Below, in pieces: positions 1 to 8,373 of a DNA stretch of 64,000 nt (positions are counted from its first letter, which is position 1; each line of letters starts with the position of its first letter). This DNA comes from Klebsiella pneumoniae. Lineage in GTDB: Bacteria; Pseudomonadota; Gammaproteobacteria; Eutrophobiales; Eutrophobiaceae. A program made the translations under genes and the position numbers. The DNA lies in NCBI GenBank assembly GCA_945878555.1, contig CAMDWI010000005.1, positions 1 through 64,000 of the forward strand. The letters run 5' to 3'. The notes below the pieces were generated by a model. It was not told the DNA's origin. It ran no database searches and saw nothing but the letters and a program-made list of their open reading frames with translations.

Positions 1-828
1 GACAGTCCGTTCCGGATGGGTCAGTTTCGGCGTTGCAGAATATCTATCCAGCACTATCGGATTTACCTGGGGCCCGAGGTCGTTGTATTGCATCTCGCCT
101 TTCAGGGTAGCCTGGAAACGTTCGTTCGGGTTCCATTCCACGGTACCGCGTACGGTTTTGGTTTCACGCTGGGGAAATTTGTCACCGGTAAACCAGTCAC
201 GCATGAATCCCTCAAGATAATAATACTTGGCGGCTACGCGTACCCCGAGAGTATCGGTGACCGGTCCGCCAAAGCCACCTTCGAGAATTTTCATACCGAA
301 GTTTCCGTACTCGCCTGACAGGTTAGCTTCCCATTCATCCCCTGGTCTGCGGGTCCTCATAATCAGTGCGCCACCAGCCGCATTTTGTCCAAAGTAAACC
401 GGTTGTGGTCCTTTCAGGACCTCAACACCCTCAATATCCATCAGTCCACCCTTTAACTGTGAACCACGACCCATATGTATACCATCTACAAAGATAGGGA
501 CACCGGATTCAACCGCCATATTTTTACTCTGGGTTCCGGCACTGCGTAGCAACAAACCCTGCTCTTCTGACTGATCCTTGATCACCAGACCCGGTGCATA
601 AACCGTTAATTCATTAAGTGTGTGAAATCCCTGACGGGCAATATCTGACCCCTGAAATGTCTGTATGGATATCGGCACATCCTGCAAACTTTGTTCCCTG
701 CGTTGGGCTGTAACTATAACCTCTTCAAGTTCCTGTGCCTGCGTCGTTACAATAGGCCCAAATGCCAACGTTACCGCCGTTGAGCTGACCAAACTAAAAC
801 GTCCATACTTTCTGATGAATTTCCTCAT
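1..828 (-). CDS. TonB-dependent outer-membrane receptor, N-terminal part (runs off left edge)
   Basis: Outer-membrane receptor that would import a substrate using TonB energy; only 276 N-terminal residues are present. I read it directly from the minus strand: it opens MRKFIRKYGRFSLV and has a signal peptide of about 32 residues ending TQAQ. A TonB-box-like stretch (EEVIVTAQRR) follows. A plug domain then shows VPISIQTFQG, PGLVIKDQ, VPIFVDGIHMGRG and VEVLKGPQPVYFGQNAAGG, all typical of the family, and the first barrel strands come after (GEYGNFGMKILEGGFGG). The ATG at 828 is preceded by nine consecutive G, five bases upstream. The substrate cannot be told from the plug. The PQQ dehydrogenase next door is on the same strand but about 500 bases upstream. 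Confidence 0.93.
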   Translation of the reverse strand, partial: MRKFIRKYGRFSLVSSTAVTLAFGPIVTTQAQELEEVIVTAQRREQSLQDVPISIQTFQGSDIARQGFHTLNELTVYAPGLVIKDQSEEQGLLLRSAGTQSKNMAVESGVPIFVDGIHMGRGSQLKGGLMDIEGVEVLKGPQPVYFGQNAAGGALIMRTRRPGDEWEANLSGEYGNFGMKILEGGFGGPVTDTLGVRVAAKYYYLEGFMRDWFTGDKFPQRETKTVRGTVEWNPNERFQATLKGEMQYNDLGPQVNPIVLDRYSATPKLTHPERTV

Positions 829-1326
829 TACATCCCCCCCCCGTTTTTTGTCGTAATTTATGCTCTACATCTACCTCATACCTGTACAAAAACCTGATAT
901 CGACCCTGCCTGGTAGCAGTATCCCAGGCTTTAATGATTCCACTGCTTATATACAGCAGTCCCGGAAAACCTGTTCAGCTCGCTCAGGACTGCCTGTTTG
1001 AAAAATTCGGATGATTGTTAAACGCTATAACTCGTGTGCTGGTGGTAACATGATCTGTTGCACCGTCAGTTATATGTGTCTGCAAAGGTAAGCTGAAAAC
1101 AATTACCTGCATCGCAAGAAGAAAAATGTGATGAATTACGAAACATATACAAGTCTTAATCCCCCCACATCTTTACAACTGAAAAATAGCGACGTCCAAA
1201 TCTGAATCCAGCGTACATCTACATCAATCTGCAAAGCCTGCGGGCAGACACAAAAACCTGCCTGTTCCATGATCAAACTAGCAGATTAAGTTACCTTTGT
1301 AAATGCATGCGCTGGCGTGTTTACAC
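829..1326. other. Gene-less upstream region of the TonB receptor
   Basis: About 500 bases with no ORF that has coding character on either strand. It holds the G9 tract and presumably the receptor promoter. A short imperfect inverted repeat (CCTGG near 908, CCAGG near 931) is visible. I see no clear terminator for the PQQ dehydrogenase that ends at 1327 and no convincing -35/-10 pair. Confidence 0.5.
834..842 (-). promoter_or_regulatory. Homopolymeric G9 ribosome-binding tract of the TonB receptor
   Basis: Nine consecutive C on the plus strand read as G9 on the coding strand, with five bases between the tract and the ATG at 828. It occupies the Shine-Dalgarno position and is the longest of a family of such tracts in this window. 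A run of this length is prone to slippage during replication, which would change the spacing to the start codon; that consequence is inference. Confidence 0.6.
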
Positions 1327-3033
1327 TCAATTCCCAAGCGTAAATACCATCAAAATATTGCTGCCATTTCTCGTTTTTAATTCAGGATACAGTTGGGCCA
1401 GATGTAGTGTCCCCGGATTGCCCCCACCGACGGCGATCGCAACATACTGCTTCCCTTCTACGCCGTAACTTATAGGATACCCGGTTACCGGTGCACTGAG
1501 GGGGACTTCCCACAGTATCTTGCCGGACTTTTCATCCAGCGCCCTGAAATAGCGATGTAAATCGCCGACAAAAACCAGTTCCCCTGCTGTCGCCAGAACG
1601 GAACCGAGTGCTGCCCGTTGATCATAGGTCCAGAGTACTTCTCCGGTTGCTGCGGATGTGGCTGCCAGACGGCCGACCTTTTCATTCGACCCTTCCATAT
1701 GCAATATCTTGCCGTAGTTGACCCCGGCAACACTGACGTCCAGCGGTACCACTTCAAACATACCACATTCATTACTGACCGGGCTGAACAACATCTTCGA
1801 GACCGGATTATACGCCTTGGTCTGGAACAGTTTGCCACCACGCATACCCGGGCAAACCAGATTGGTGTCGCCTACCTTCTTCGGTATGATTTTTTCGTTC
1901 ATCGTGATCTCACCGGTTTCCGGATCAATACGCTCATACAGGTTCTGGAAACTGACCAGTTGCTTGTGCCACAGGTACTGGCCTGTTTCCCGGTCAAATG
2001 CCCATTCAATCCCTGGTTTACCCAGCACATATACAACCTTGCGCAACTTGCCACCAACTTCGACTTCACCAAGAATGGGATTGTCCTGATGATCCATATC
2101 AAAGTTGTCACGCGGTTGCATCTGGAAAAACCATTTGATCTTGCCGGAGTCACCATCAATCGCGAGGATGGAATTCGTATATAACAGGTCACCGCCTTCC
2201 GTCGTCCCTTTATGAATTTCGGGATAGGGGAACGGGCTGGCGGTGGTCCAGTAGACTGTATTTGACTCAGGGTCAAAGCTGCCAGTCAGCCAGAAAGAGG
2301 CCTTGCGGCGCATCTTGTGTTCGACCCTGCCCCAGCTTGCATTGTGTTCCGCCGGGTCATCAGGTCCCGCAACAGATTCCCTTTGCCAGAGTATCTTGCC
2401 TGTCTCTGCATCATGTGCAATAAGTGCACATGCCCGTCGTGTACCGGTACCACAGGTCTGGCCGGCAAATACCTTGCCATTACCAATGATAGGCCCGGAG
2501 GAATAATTGACCCGGTCATCCGGATCGCCCGTCTTTACTTCCCAGACCAGTTTGCCTGTCCTTGCATCCAGTGCGGCAAGAAAGGCATCTTCAGTCGTCA
2601 GGTATATCTTGTCCTGATAGATGGCGAGATTGCGGGTAGTCCCGGTGCCCATACCCTCGGGCAATTTGCGCTTGTACTCCCAGATGAGCTCACCGGTTTT
2701 CGCATCCAGCGCCTGCACGATGCCATGTGTTTGCGGCAGATACATGATACCATTATAGACAATCGGCTCCTGCTCCTGTTCACCTGCGCCCATCGTCCAG
2801 GCCCATGCCAGTTTCAGCTCATTCACATTGCTGCGATTGATCTGGTTCATGGGGCTGTATCCACTCGCCGTGTGATCACGACGCCATCTTATCCAGTCAG
2901 ACGGGGCAGGATTATTAAGGACCTGATCGGTGGCCGGGACAAATGACTTTTGCTGGGCATCGGCCATAAATGAAATACCCGTGCCAATCATCGCAACTAT
3001 TGCCAGTGACGAATACAAACCTGAAATCTTCAT
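1327..3033 (-). CDS. PQQ-dependent (quinoprotein) dehydrogenase, periplasmic
   Basis: Periplasmic quinoprotein of the PQQ alcohol/glucose dehydrogenase beta-propeller family, 568 residues, oxidising an alcohol or sugar and passing electrons to a cytochrome. A longer reading frame exists, but I place the start at the internal ATG (3033). It begins MKISGLYSSLAIVAMIGTG, a clean signal peptide, and has G6 ten bases upstream. The N-terminus shows the family pattern DWIRWRRDHTASGYSPMNQI. Repeated propeller blades end in GKxxWE/Q motifs (TGELIWEY, TGKLVWEV, TGKILWQ, SGKIKWFF, SGKILWEV). DNFDMDHQDNPIL fits the region of the catalytic Asp. There is no C-terminal heme domain, so a separate cytochrome is needed. 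A truncated relative of its N-terminus lies at 22376-22573. Confidence 0.88.
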   Translation of the reverse strand: MKISGLYSSLAIVAMIGTGISFMADAQQKSFVPATDQVLNNPAPSDWIRWRRDHTASGYSPMNQINRSNVNELKLAWAWTMGAGEQEQEPIVYNGIMYLPQTHGIVQALDAKTGELIWEYKRKLPEGMGTGTTRNLAIYQDKIYLTTEDAFLAALDARTGKLVWEVKTGDPDDRVNYSSGPIIGNGKVFAGQTCGTGTRRACALIAHDAETGKILWQRESVAGPDDPAEHNASWGRVEHKMRRKASFWLTGSFDPESNTVYWTTASPFPYPEIHKGTTEGGDLLYTNSILAIDGDSGKIKWFFQMQPRDNFDMDHQDNPILGEVEVGGKLRKVVYVLGKPGIEWAFDRETGQYLWHKQLVSFQNLYERIDPETGEITMNEKIIPKKVGDTNLVCPGMRGGKLFQTKAYNPVSKMLFSPVSNECGMFEVVPLDVSVAGVNYGKILHMEGSNEKVGRLAATSAATGEVLWTYDQRAALGSVLATAGELVFVGDLHRYFRALDEKSGKILWEVPLSAPVTGYPISYGVEGKQYVAIAVGGGNPGTLHLAQLYPELKTRNGSNILMVFTLGN

Positions 3034-3247
3034 AATGCAGAGCCCCCCTCTTGGCCTCGATTTATGGATACATAATAGACCTTCAATATATTTTTTTACA
3101 GAAGTGGTACAGTTTTTTTCGTATCCGTACTGCGCATGCCCTGACGGGTAACCCTGTGTAATCGGGGCAGGGTTCACCCCAATACGGAGTAATATGAGGA
3201 CAAGGTTTCAGGTTGAAGCTTTATTCTTGTTCGAATGTGAATCATGG

Positions 3248-3273
3248 AAGGGGTACAGCATGCTATACCCCTT
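3248..3273 (-). terminator. Palindromic hairpin just downstream of tRNA-Leu
   Basis: A near-perfect 26-base palindrome: AAGGGGTA, then C, AGCATGCT, A, and TACCCCTT, eight bases past the tRNA 3' end in its direction of transcription. The position and stem suit transcript termination or 3'-end formation. There is no clear U-run after it, so the role is tentative. Confidence 0.45.
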
Positions 3274-3280
3274 CAGGATT

Positions 3281-3365
3281 TGGTGCCGGCGGACGGACTC
3301 GAACCGTCACGGGTTACCCCACTACCACCTCAAGATAGCGTGTCTACCAATTCCACCACGTCGGC
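3281..3365 (-). tRNA. tRNA-Leu (anticodon GAG)
   Basis: An 85-base cloverleaf with encoded CCA. The 5' acceptor strand is GCCGACG, the D-arm region is GTGGTGGAATTGGTAGACAC, the anticodon stem-loop is CTATC-TTGAGGT-GGTAG with anticodon GAG, there is a long class II variable arm, and the T-arm is GACGG-TTCGAGT-CCGTC. The 3' end is CGCCGGC-A-CCA. It decodes CUC/CUU leucine codons. It lies just downstream of secG on the same strand, the conserved gammaproteobacterial secG-leuU arrangement, so it may be partly co-transcribed. The acceptor stem has an A5.C68 mismatch where the common form has G-C. Confidence 0.96.
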
Positions 3366-3417
3366 ATTTTTTGTTCCGGCTACAGACAGGTATCCGGAGT
3401 TGAAACTTGTCGAGGTA

Positions 3418-3984
3418 CTACTCTGTTGCCGGCACTGCTGGCGGTGCAGGCACTTCTATTTCAACTGCAGGCATCACCGGATCAGCGGGGACCGGTGTCA
3501 CGTCGACTGCTGTAGCTGCTGCCGGCGGTGCTACAGATTCTGCACTGGCTGACTCTGCAGGTACGGCGGCGTCAGTTGGTGCGGGAACATCGGTTGGGGC
3601 GGCGGCGACCGGTTCGGCTGGAACTTCACTGGCCGGGGCTGGTACTGGCTCGGCCGGGATTTCGCTGATGGCGTCTGAAATCGGTGCATCAACGGACTGT
3701 ACCTCGGCTACGGGTGAGTCCATCAGACTGCCTGTCGTCTGCACGCGCTTGCTGGCAAGATAGGCCAATCCCAGACTGTTACTGAGAAAGATAAATGCCA
3801 GTATCGCCGTGGTGCGGCTGAGAAAATTGCCAGAACCCTGTGCACCAAATACGGTGTTCGACGCACCGCTGCCAAAGGCTGCGCCCGCATCTGCACCCTT
3901 GCCGTGCTGGATCAGGATCAGGCCTATCAGGCTGACCGCAACCAGCACCTGTAAAACCAATAATATCGTTTGTAACGTTTCCAT
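3418..3984 (-). CDS. secG: SecG, preprotein translocase subunit, with a long Ala/Pro-rich tail
   Basis: Inner-membrane auxiliary subunit of the SecYEG translocon. The first ~80 residues are classical SecG: METLQTILLVLQVLVAVSLI (first membrane span), the conserved cytoplasmic loop HGKGADAGAAFGSGASNTVF, then a second span (FLSRTTAILAFIFLSNSLGL). The protein is 188 residues, against about 110 usually. The extra ~100 residues are low complexity, dominated by Ala, Pro, Val, Glu and Asp (PAEPVPAPASEVPAEPVAAA), and are probably disordered. A GAGGTAA ribosome-binding site precedes the ATG. It sits between tpiA and tRNA-Leu, ten bases after tpiA, the usual gammaproteobacterial order. Confidence 0.95.
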   Translation of the reverse strand: METLQTILLVLQVLVAVSLIGLILIQHGKGADAGAAFGSGASNTVFGAQGSGNFLSRTTAILAFIFLSNSLGLAYLASKRVQTTGSLMDSPVAEVQSVDAPISDAISEIPAEPVPAPASEVPAEPVAAAPTDVPAPTDAAVPAESASAESVAPPAAATAVDVTPVPADPVMPAVEIEVPAPPAVPATE

Positions 3985-3993
3985 TTAGCTGTA

Positions 3994-4752
3994 TTACCTC
4001 GTTGCCTGGCATATCGCCAGAAAATCCCCGGCGACCAGTGAGGCGCCGCCAATTAAACCACCATCTATATCCGGCCTGGAAAACAGGTCGGGTGCGTTAT
4101 CTGCCTTCACACTACCGCCATACAGAATCCGGATATTATTTGCGATTGCATCGGCATGTCTTGCCAGTTGCAGCCGAATAAAACCATGCACTTCTTCCGC
4201 CTGCTCCGGCGTCGCGGTACGTCCCGTACCGATTGCCCATACAGGTTCATAGGCGATGACCGCGTTGGCAAACATTTCGATACCGGCACGGTGGATGACC
4301 GCGTCCAGCTGTCGGGCTATAACCTCTTCGGTCACCCCGGCCTCTCGCTCCTGCAGTTGCTCACCTACACAAAGGATTGGAACCATATTTTGGGTCTGGA
4401 CCTTCACAAACTTCTCAGCCACCAGCTGATCCGATTCCTGATACAGGGTGCGGCGCTCCGAGTGGCCCACGATAACATATCTGCACCCGATATCCGCCAA
4501 CATGGCGGCGGATATTTCGCCGGTGTAGGCACCGGACGTCTGCTCACTCACATTCTGTGCCCCCAGCGCAAGCTCACTGCCTTCAAGCAGTGCCCTGACT
4601 TCCGGTATATAGATGTAGGGGGCACATACGGCAACTTCAGCAGTTGCTGTCGGTGGTAATCCTTGCCGGATGGCGAGCATCAGCGGGCGTATGGTCGCCA
4701 GCGTGCCGTTCATCTTCCAGTTCGCAGCCACCAGCGGCCGTCTTGTTGCCAT
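3994..4752 (-). CDS. tpiA: Triose-phosphate isomerase
   Basis: Cytoplasmic TIM-barrel enzyme interconverting dihydroxyacetone phosphate and glyceraldehyde 3-phosphate. It has 252 residues, the normal length. Catalytic residues are all visible: Lys13 in ANWKMNG, His97 in VIVGHSERR and Glu169 in AYEPVWAIGTG. The phosphate-binding loop AIGTGRTATPEQA and the C-terminal ILYGGSVKADNA motif are intact. It is the first gene of the tpiA-secG pair. Confidence 0.98.
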   Translation of the reverse strand: MATRRPLVAANWKMNGTLATIRPLMLAIRQGLPPTATAEVAVCAPYIYIPEVRALLEGSELALGAQNVSEQTSGAYTGEISAAMLADIGCRYVIVGHSERRTLYQESDQLVAEKFVKVQTQNMVPILCVGEQLQEREAGVTEEVIARQLDAVIHRAGIEMFANAVIAYEPVWAIGTGRTATPEQAEEVHGFIRLQLARHADAIANNIRILYGGSVKADNAPDLFSRPDIDGGLIGGASLVAGDFLAICQATR

Positions 4753-4895
4753 TAAACGTCTACTTTATACATAGAAAACGGGTGGCAAGCTTACAATAAA
4801 ACGGCCAAAAAACCAAAGTACATAGTTAAAAAATCCTGAAATTCCTGAGTAATCTTGTAAATCCCGCCTGGGTGAGCCCACCAATGACCACCGTG

Positions 4896-5564
4896 TCAAC
4901 GAATCGGGCCCTCTACCTGGCAATGGAGGCACTCAGGCAAATGCTGACATTTCTGCTTGGCATGGCGCACTATCAGCGCGTGATACTCGTTAAACAGTGC
5001 AGGATCGGGCGCGAGATTCGACTCGAATCCGGCCCGAAGCGCTTCATAAGGCTCAGCACCTTCAATCAGGCCCAGTTTTGTCAGCAGTCGCCGGGTATAG
5101 GCATCAATGACAAATACCGGCCGGTAATACGCGTACAGCAGAATATCATCGGCGGTTTCCGGGCCAATACCGTTGACCGATAACAGTCCGGCACGCAACT
5201 GGAGGGTCGGCAATTTGTCCAGAGCCTCCATGCCCCCCTCCGCTATCATCCACTCGCAGAGGTTTTTCAGCCGTCTGGCCTTGATATTAAAATAACCGGA
5301 CGGACGAATCAGCGAGGCAAGCGACTCGTGATCAAGCGCATGTAACCTTTCCAGATCCATCCGGTCCGCCGCGTGCAAATTGGCAATCGCCTTTTCCACG
5401 TTTATCCATGCCGTATTCTGGGTAAGAACAGCACCAACGATAACCTCGAACGGTGATTGGGCTGGCCACCAGTACTGGTGGCCATAGGCCGAAAACAGTC
5501 GCTGGTAGAGGGTCAGCAAAGTAACCGGTGAGAACCTCAACACGGTCTTGTTATCATCTGGCAT
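4896..5564 (-). CDS. Endonuclease III-like HhH-GPD DNA glycosylase
   Basis: Base-excision repair glycosylase of the HhH-GPD superfamily, 222 residues. The HhH-GPD block reads LLSVNGIGPETADDILLYA followed by FVIDAYTRRLL, whose Asp is the conserved catalytic acid. The Lys that makes endonuclease III a bifunctional lyase is replaced by Glu (GIGPETAD instead of GxGxKTA). The N-terminus has the family motif FEVIVGAVLTQNTAW. The C-terminal iron-sulfur signature is incomplete: CQHLPECLHC supplies three cysteines and the ORF ends nine residues later. It is therefore most like the monofunctional MagIII-type relatives of Nth; the lesion removed is unknown. It follows rluB on the same strand. Confidence 0.85.
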   Translation of the reverse strand: MPDDNKTVLRFSPVTLLTLYQRLFSAYGHQYWWPAQSPFEVIVGAVLTQNTAWINVEKAIANLHAADRMDLERLHALDHESLASLIRPSGYFNIKARRLKNLCEWMIAEGGMEALDKLPTLQLRAGLLSVNGIGPETADDILLYAYYRPVFVIDAYTRRLLTKLGLIEGAEPYEALRAGFESNLAPDPALFNEYHALIVRHAKQKCQHLPECLHCQVEGPIR

Positions 5565-5594
5565 GGCCTGACCGTCAGAAAGTGCTGACGGCGA

Positions 5595-6584
5595 CTATTT
5601 GCGCCGTGGCGATTTCCGGCTACCCGGTTTCAGGGTCAAGGTCTTCCGTTTTTCAGGACCGCGGTTGACCGCTTTACGCGTGTCTGTTTTGCGTGACTCG
5701 GGTTTACGTGGATCCGGCTTCCGTGCTTGCGTCTTCCGTTTTTCCGGTGCACGTGTCTCGAACCTGCGCTTGTCGGTTTTCTTCGGCTCCGGTTTTTGTG
5801 CTGCGACGGGTACCGGTGCGGTTTCGACCGGCGCTGGTTCAACCCCGATGTCCTGCATCAGGGCATCTATATCCTTCTGATCCAGCTCCCAACATTCGCC
5901 GGGACGTTTCTTGCGCGGTAATTGATAGGAGCCGTAACGGACACGTATCAGTCGGCTGACCTTCAGACCTTGCGACTCCCACAAACGCCTGACCTCGCGG
6001 TTTCGACCTTCTGTCAGTACCACGTGATACCAGTGATTGGTACCTTCACCACCAACATCAATGATTGTGCTGAACCCGGCCTGGCCGTCTTCCAGCATGA
6101 TACCCTCACGCAACATATCGAGTTGTCTGTCGGTGGCCGTACCCAATGTGCGGACGGCATATTCACGTTCAATATTGCTGGACGGGTGCATGAATCGATT
6201 CGCCAGCTCGCCGTTATTGGTAAATAACAACAGACCTGTCGTATTGATATCCAGCCGACCGATATTAATCCAGCGCCCCTTGGTCAGGCGGGGCAGGCCA
6301 TCAAATACGGTTTTTCTGCCTTCGGGGTCATTGCGGGTGCAAATCAGACCGGCCGATTTGTAACAGGCGATCAGACGGGTCGTGGTGGGTATCACCGACT
6401 GCAGTTTGATCGGTTTATCATCCAGACTGATGCGATCAGACAGCAAAATACGATCACCAATGCCGGCCGGCTTACCGTTAACCTTGATCCTGCCATCCCG
6501 TATCCAGCCTTCTATCTGGCGACGCGAGCCCAGACCGGCATTCGACAAGACCTTTTGTATGCGCTCAGCCTCGGTTTTACTCAT
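5595..6584 (-). CDS. rluB: 23S rRNA pseudouridine synthase RluB
   Basis: Modifies a uridine in the peptidyl-transferase region of 23S rRNA. An N-terminal S4 RNA-binding domain (about residues 6-65, ERIQKVLSNAGLGSRR, IKVNG) is followed by the RsuA/RluB/E/F catalytic domain. That domain has the signature GRLDINTTGLLLFTNNGE with the catalytic Asp, and EGRNREVRRLW. The last ~85 residues are a basic low-complexity tail made of repeats such as EKRKTQARKPDPRKPESRK, common in RluB and presumed to bind RNA. The gene follows scpB on the same strand in the conserved scpA-scpB-rluB order. Confidence 0.95.
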   Translation of the reverse strand: MSKTEAERIQKVLSNAGLGSRRQIEGWIRDGRIKVNGKPAGIGDRILLSDRISLDDKPIKLQSVIPTTTRLIACYKSAGLICTRNDPEGRKTVFDGLPRLTKGRWINIGRLDINTTGLLLFTNNGELANRFMHPSSNIEREYAVRTLGTATDRQLDMLREGIMLEDGQAGFSTIIDVGGEGTNHWYHVVLTEGRNREVRRLWESQGLKVSRLIRVRYGSYQLPRKKRPGECWELDQKDIDALMQDIGVEPAPVETAPVPVAAQKPEPKKTDKRRFETRAPEKRKTQARKPDPRKPESRKTDTRKAVNRGPEKRKTLTLKPGSRKSPRRK

Positions 6585-6605
6585 TTGTCTGACACAGGCA
6601 GTCTA

Positions 6606-7499
6606 TCAGGCGTCATTGGCATCAGGCCGTAATGGGACAACATTGGATTCTGAAGTTGAGTCGAGATCATCTTCTTCGGAGTCATCTTCGTCGACTTCTT
6701 CGTCTTCGTCGTCTTCATCCACATCGACGTCATCACTATCAGGCTCATCAACCGTTTCATCATGCTCGTCGAAACTGTACTCCTCGTGCTGATCATCACC
6801 GCCATCCTCAAAATCAGGGTCCAGCACATCTTCGACGTTTTCCGCTTCATCCACGTCAGTCTGATCCGCCCCTTCCGGATCAAACTGATCCTCGGTGGCA
6901 GATGTCTCAACTGTTTTTGCGGGGAGGGGCATCGGATCAATGCCTTCGAACAGATCCGGATTAATAAGATCAAAGTCTTTTATCTCGGACAAGGCCGGTA
7001 ATTCTGACAGTTTCTTCAGATTGAAATAGTCAAGAAATTCGCGTGTGGTTGCGAGCAACTCGGGCTTGCCGGGGACGTCACGGTGTCCGACCACACGCAC
7101 CCATTCGCGCTCCTGCAAGGTTTTGACGATACCTGAACTGACGCTGACACCACGGATGTCCTCGATTTCATTCCGGGTAATCGGCTGACGGTAGGCAATA
7201 ATCGCCAGCGTTTCCAGAAAGGCCCTGGAATAACGCTGTGGCCGCTCGGTAAACAGACGGTTGATCCATTCGGCATAATCGGCACGTACCTGAAAACGGA
7301 AACCGCTCGATACCTCTTTCAGCTCGATACCGCGTTCTGCATAATCCTGCTGCAGCTGCTCAACCAGCTTGCGTACCAGATCACGGTCCGGTTTTTCGAG
7401 GTCATTATCAAACAGAGCCAACAGCTGGTTCAGGTTCTGGGGTGATCCGGAGGCCATCAGCGAGGCCTCAATGATATTTTTCAGTTGTTGCTCGTTCAT
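6606..7499 (-). CDS. scpB: Segregation and condensation protein ScpB
   Basis: Winged-helix (kite) subunit of the SMC-ScpAB condensin, which compacts and segregates the chromosome. The first ~180 residues carry the family: IIEASLMASGSPQNLNQLL at the start, then FLETLAIIAYRQPITRNEIE and VSSGIVKTLQEREWVRVVG. The final ~100 residues form a very acidic tail of Asp/Glu (for example DVDEDDEDEEVDEDDSEEDD), longer than in most homologues. The ATG overlaps the scpA stop by four bases (ATGA), so translation is coupled. The last 20-odd bases before rluB are non-coding. Confidence 0.95.
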   Translation of the reverse strand: MNEQQLKNIIEASLMASGSPQNLNQLLALFDNDLEKPDRDLVRKLVEQLQQDYAERGIELKEVSSGFRFQVRADYAEWINRLFTERPQRYSRAFLETLAIIAYRQPITRNEIEDIRGVSVSSGIVKTLQEREWVRVVGHRDVPGKPELLATTREFLDYFNLKKLSELPALSEIKDFDLINPDLFEGIDPMPLPAKTVETSATEDQFDPEGADQTDVDEAENVEDVLDPDFEDGGDDQHEEYSFDEHDETVDEPDSDDVDVDEDDEDEEVDEDDSEEDDLDSTSESNVVPLRPDANDA

Positions 7500-8314
7500 G
7501 CTGCTGCCTTCAGGTAAATCGGTCCATTGATTTCATTCTGGACGATGTCGATTAATGATTCCTTTATCAGTTCAAGGACGGCCAGCAGGGATACCACGAC
7601 ACCTGCCCTGCCTTCCTCAATATTGAACAGGTCCTTGAATTCTATAAAGCTGTCACTCTTGACCCGATCCAGCACCATGGTCATGCGTTCCCGGACCGAA
7701 AGCGCTTCACGGTGGATCATGTGGTGTGTATACATCTCCGCGCGTGCGAGGACGTCAGCAAATGCATGCAGTATCTGATCGAGCTTCACATCAGGCGGTT
7801 TCTGGGAGGTGCGTCGTTCGTTAAAGTCGACAACAACGGCAAACAGTTCGCGTTCCATCCTTGGCATCTCGTCGATCTGTTCGGCGGCCTGTTTGTAGCG
7901 CTCATACTCCTGCAGACGTCGTACCAGTTCGGCACGCGGATCGTCTTCATCATCGTCAGTAGTCATACGCGGCAACAACATGCGTGACTTGATCTCGGCC
8001 AGCACCGCGCCCATGACCAGATATTCACCTGCCAGTTCAAGCTGCAACACATCCATCAAATCAATATACTTCATGTACTGCGCCGTGATCTCGGCTATGG
8101 GTATATCAAGTATATCGAGGTTCTGGCGTTTGATCAGATACAGCAACAGATCGAGCGGTCCCTCAAATGCCTCGAGGAATACCTCCAGGGCCTCCGGCGG
8201 GATGTAGAGGTCATGCGGCATCTGGGTCACCGGTTCACCCTGCACGATCGCAAACGGCATTTCAGACTGGCCGAGTGGCGCCTGTGCCTGTTCTTCTGTT
8301 GTAATCTGTTGCAC
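7496..8314 (-). CDS. scpA: Segregation and condensation protein ScpA
   Basis: Kleisin subunit of the bacterial condensin; bridges the SMC dimer and binds ScpB. It has 272 residues. After a variable N-terminus comes the hallmark FEGPLDLLLYLIKRQNLDILDIPI and then YLVMGAVLAEIKSRMLLP, both diagnostic of ScpA. The C-terminal winged-helix region includes VVVSLLAVLELIKESLI. It is the upstream partner of scpB, with overlapping stop and start. trpS lies 60 bases upstream on the same strand, again the common gammaproteobacterial order. Confidence 0.95.
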   Translation of the reverse strand: MQQITTEEQAQAPLGQSEMPFAIVQGEPVTQMPHDLYIPPEALEVFLEAFEGPLDLLLYLIKRQNLDILDIPIAEITAQYMKYIDLMDVLQLELAGEYLVMGAVLAEIKSRMLLPRMTTDDDEDDPRAELVRRLQEYERYKQAAEQIDEMPRMERELFAVVVDFNERRTSQKPPDVKLDQILHAFADVLARAEMYTHHMIHREALSVRERMTMVLDRVKSDSFIEFKDLFNIEEGRAGVVVSLLAVLELIKESLIDIVQNEINGPIYLKAAA

Positions 8315-8373
8315 TTTTGTTCGCTCGTTACTCGTTTATCGTCAGAATCTGTTTGTCAGCATGGGCCATGTTA

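Noticed and set aside
16-856. Plus-strand ORFs opposite the TonB receptor
   Set aside because: The minus strand carries an uninterrupted frame with receptor motifs; the plus-strand frames are shadows.
3034-3177. N-terminal extension of the PQQ dehydrogenase
   Set aside because: It lacks a signal peptide and crosses the G6 tract; the internal ATG at 3033 fits the family.
3100-3180. Riboswitch-like element upstream of the PQQ dehydrogenase
   Set aside because: Some short G/C blocks are complementary, but no known class pattern is seen.
6382-6792. Ser-rich plus-strand ORF
   Set aside because: It is the complement of the acidic tail of ScpB.
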